DNA of 5,567 bases. It comes from an uncultured Clostridia bacterium (GTDB lineage: Bacteria; Bacillota; Clostridia; Christensenellales; Aristaeellaceae). The stretch is from contig CAJFUU010000016.1 in NCBI GenBank assembly GCA_904420265.1, forward strand, positions 1 to 5,567, given 5' to 3'. Below are positions 4,932 to 5,567 of the stretch, in pieces; positions within the stretch are counted from its first letter, which is position 1, and each line of letters opens with the position of its first letter. Under the pieces are notes generated by a model. It was not told where the DNA came from. It worked only from the letters and a program-made list of their open reading frames with translations, and made no database searches. The translations under genes were made by a program, and so were the position numbers.

Positions 4932-5567
4932 GAGTATATATGGACAACGCGGCCACGACCCGGGTGACCGAGCCGGTGTTCGAAGCCATGCGGCCCTATC
5001 TTTGCGAAATTTATGGCAATCCCTCGAGCGTCCATGCCTTCGGCCGCGAAGCGCTGATGGCGCTGGACAAGGCCCGCAGTCAGGTTGCCAAAGCGCTGGG
5101 CGCGCAACCCGCGGAGATTTACTTCACCGGCTGCGGCACCGAAAGCGACAACTGGGCCATCCGCGGCGCGGCTTACGCCCGCAGGAAAAAGGGCAACCAT
5201 ATTATTACCACGCAAATTGAACACCACGCCGTTTTGCACACCTGCCAGCAATTGGAAAAGGAAGGCTTTGAAGTCACCTACCTGCCGGTGGACGCGTTCG
5301 GCCTGGTGCGGACGGAGGACCTGGAAAAGGCCCTGCGCCCGGAAACGACGCTGGTTTCCATCATGTTTGCCAACAACGAAATCGGCACCATTGAACCGAT
5401 TGCCGAACTGTGCAAAATCGCCAGGGCGCACGGAGCGTTGTTTCATACGGACGCCGTGCAGGCCGTGGGACATGTGCCCATCGACGTAAAAGCGCTGGAT
5501 GTGGACATGCTCTCCCTCTCCGGCCACAAGCTGCACGCCCCCAAAGGCGTGGGCGCGCTTTACATCC
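4928..5567 (+). CDS. iscS: Cysteine desulfurase (NifS/IscS family), N-terminal part, cut by window edge
   Basis: The 213 visible residues are a class V aminotransferase fold typical of NifS/IscS: MDNAATT (5-11), NPSSVHAFGR (31-40), the cofactor-phosphate loop TGCGTESDN (67-75), the PLP-stacking His99 in QIEHHAVL, ANNEIGT (148-154), DAVQAVGH (Asp175 and Gln178), and SGHKLHAPKG with the Schiff-base lysine Lys201. The enzyme takes sulfur from L-cysteine as a persulfide and passes it to iron-sulfur scaffolds and tRNA thiolation. The catalytic cysteine lies beyond the window. GGAGGG (4915-4920) stands 7 nt before the ATG, inside the end of iscR, and the ATG overlaps the iscR stop, so the two are translationally coupled. 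Clostridial neighbours to expect next are an IscU/NifU scaffold and mnmA. A NifS paralogue with another role cannot be excluded, hence a symbol of moderate certainty. Confidence 0.93.
   Translation, partial: MRVYMDNAATTRVTEPVFEAMRPYLCEIYGNPSSVHAFGREALMALDKARSQVAKALGAQPAEIYFTGCGTESDNWAIRGAAYARRKKGNHIITTQIEHHAVLHTCQQLEKEGFEVTYLPVDAFGLVRTEDLEKALRPETTLVSIMFANNEIGTIEPIAELCKIARAHGALFHTDAVQAVGHVPIDVKALDVDMLSLSGHKLHAPKGVGALYI

Noticed and set aside
4580..5536. A 318-codon open frame on the minus strand
   Set aside because: It is antisense to iscR and iscS, both with clear family motifs and ribosome sites.

Overview
The window looks like chromosome from a GC-rich (by eye about 58-60%) member of the Firmicutes, most likely Clostridia. 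Strong GGAGG ribosome binding sites, GTG/TTG start candidates and a clostridial-type iscR-iscS pair with an ATGA overlap support this. It is an inference from style, not a taxonomic assignment.

Right part (about 4365-5567): an Rrf2/IscR-family regulator and a cysteine desulfurase (NifS/IscS type, cut by the window edge) form a plus-strand operon for iron-sulfur cluster and sulfur supply. A very good promoter (TTGACG, 17 bp, TATAGT with an extended -10) precedes it. Just upstream of the -35 lies a TGAC-N7-GTCA inverted repeat, which resembles the operator of IscR-type proteins.

Middle part (4347-1636, minus strand): a divergent operon starts from its own extended -10 promoter. It encodes a small four-helix membrane protein, an FGGY-family sugar kinase resembling xylulokinase, and a sigma-70/ECF-like protein that carries a C-terminal transmembrane helix. 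The genes are 15 and 3 nt apart. The operon probably ends at a 13-bp hairpin at 1540-1576. How the sigma-like protein relates to the kinase is not known; the pairing is unusual.

Left part (1-1600, minus strand): after the hairpin comes a doubtful small ORF (1505-1272) that may be a frame-broken gene, then a textbook intrinsic terminator (1137-1098). About 700 bp follow without a convincing gene but with several hairpins and a strong purine bias on the minus strand. A possible 63-residue very basic ORF comes next, its stop overlapping the start of an SSB-like single-strand DNA-binding protein that runs off the left edge. Gene content and base composition differ from the right half, which suggests an accessory or mobile region starting left of the terminator.
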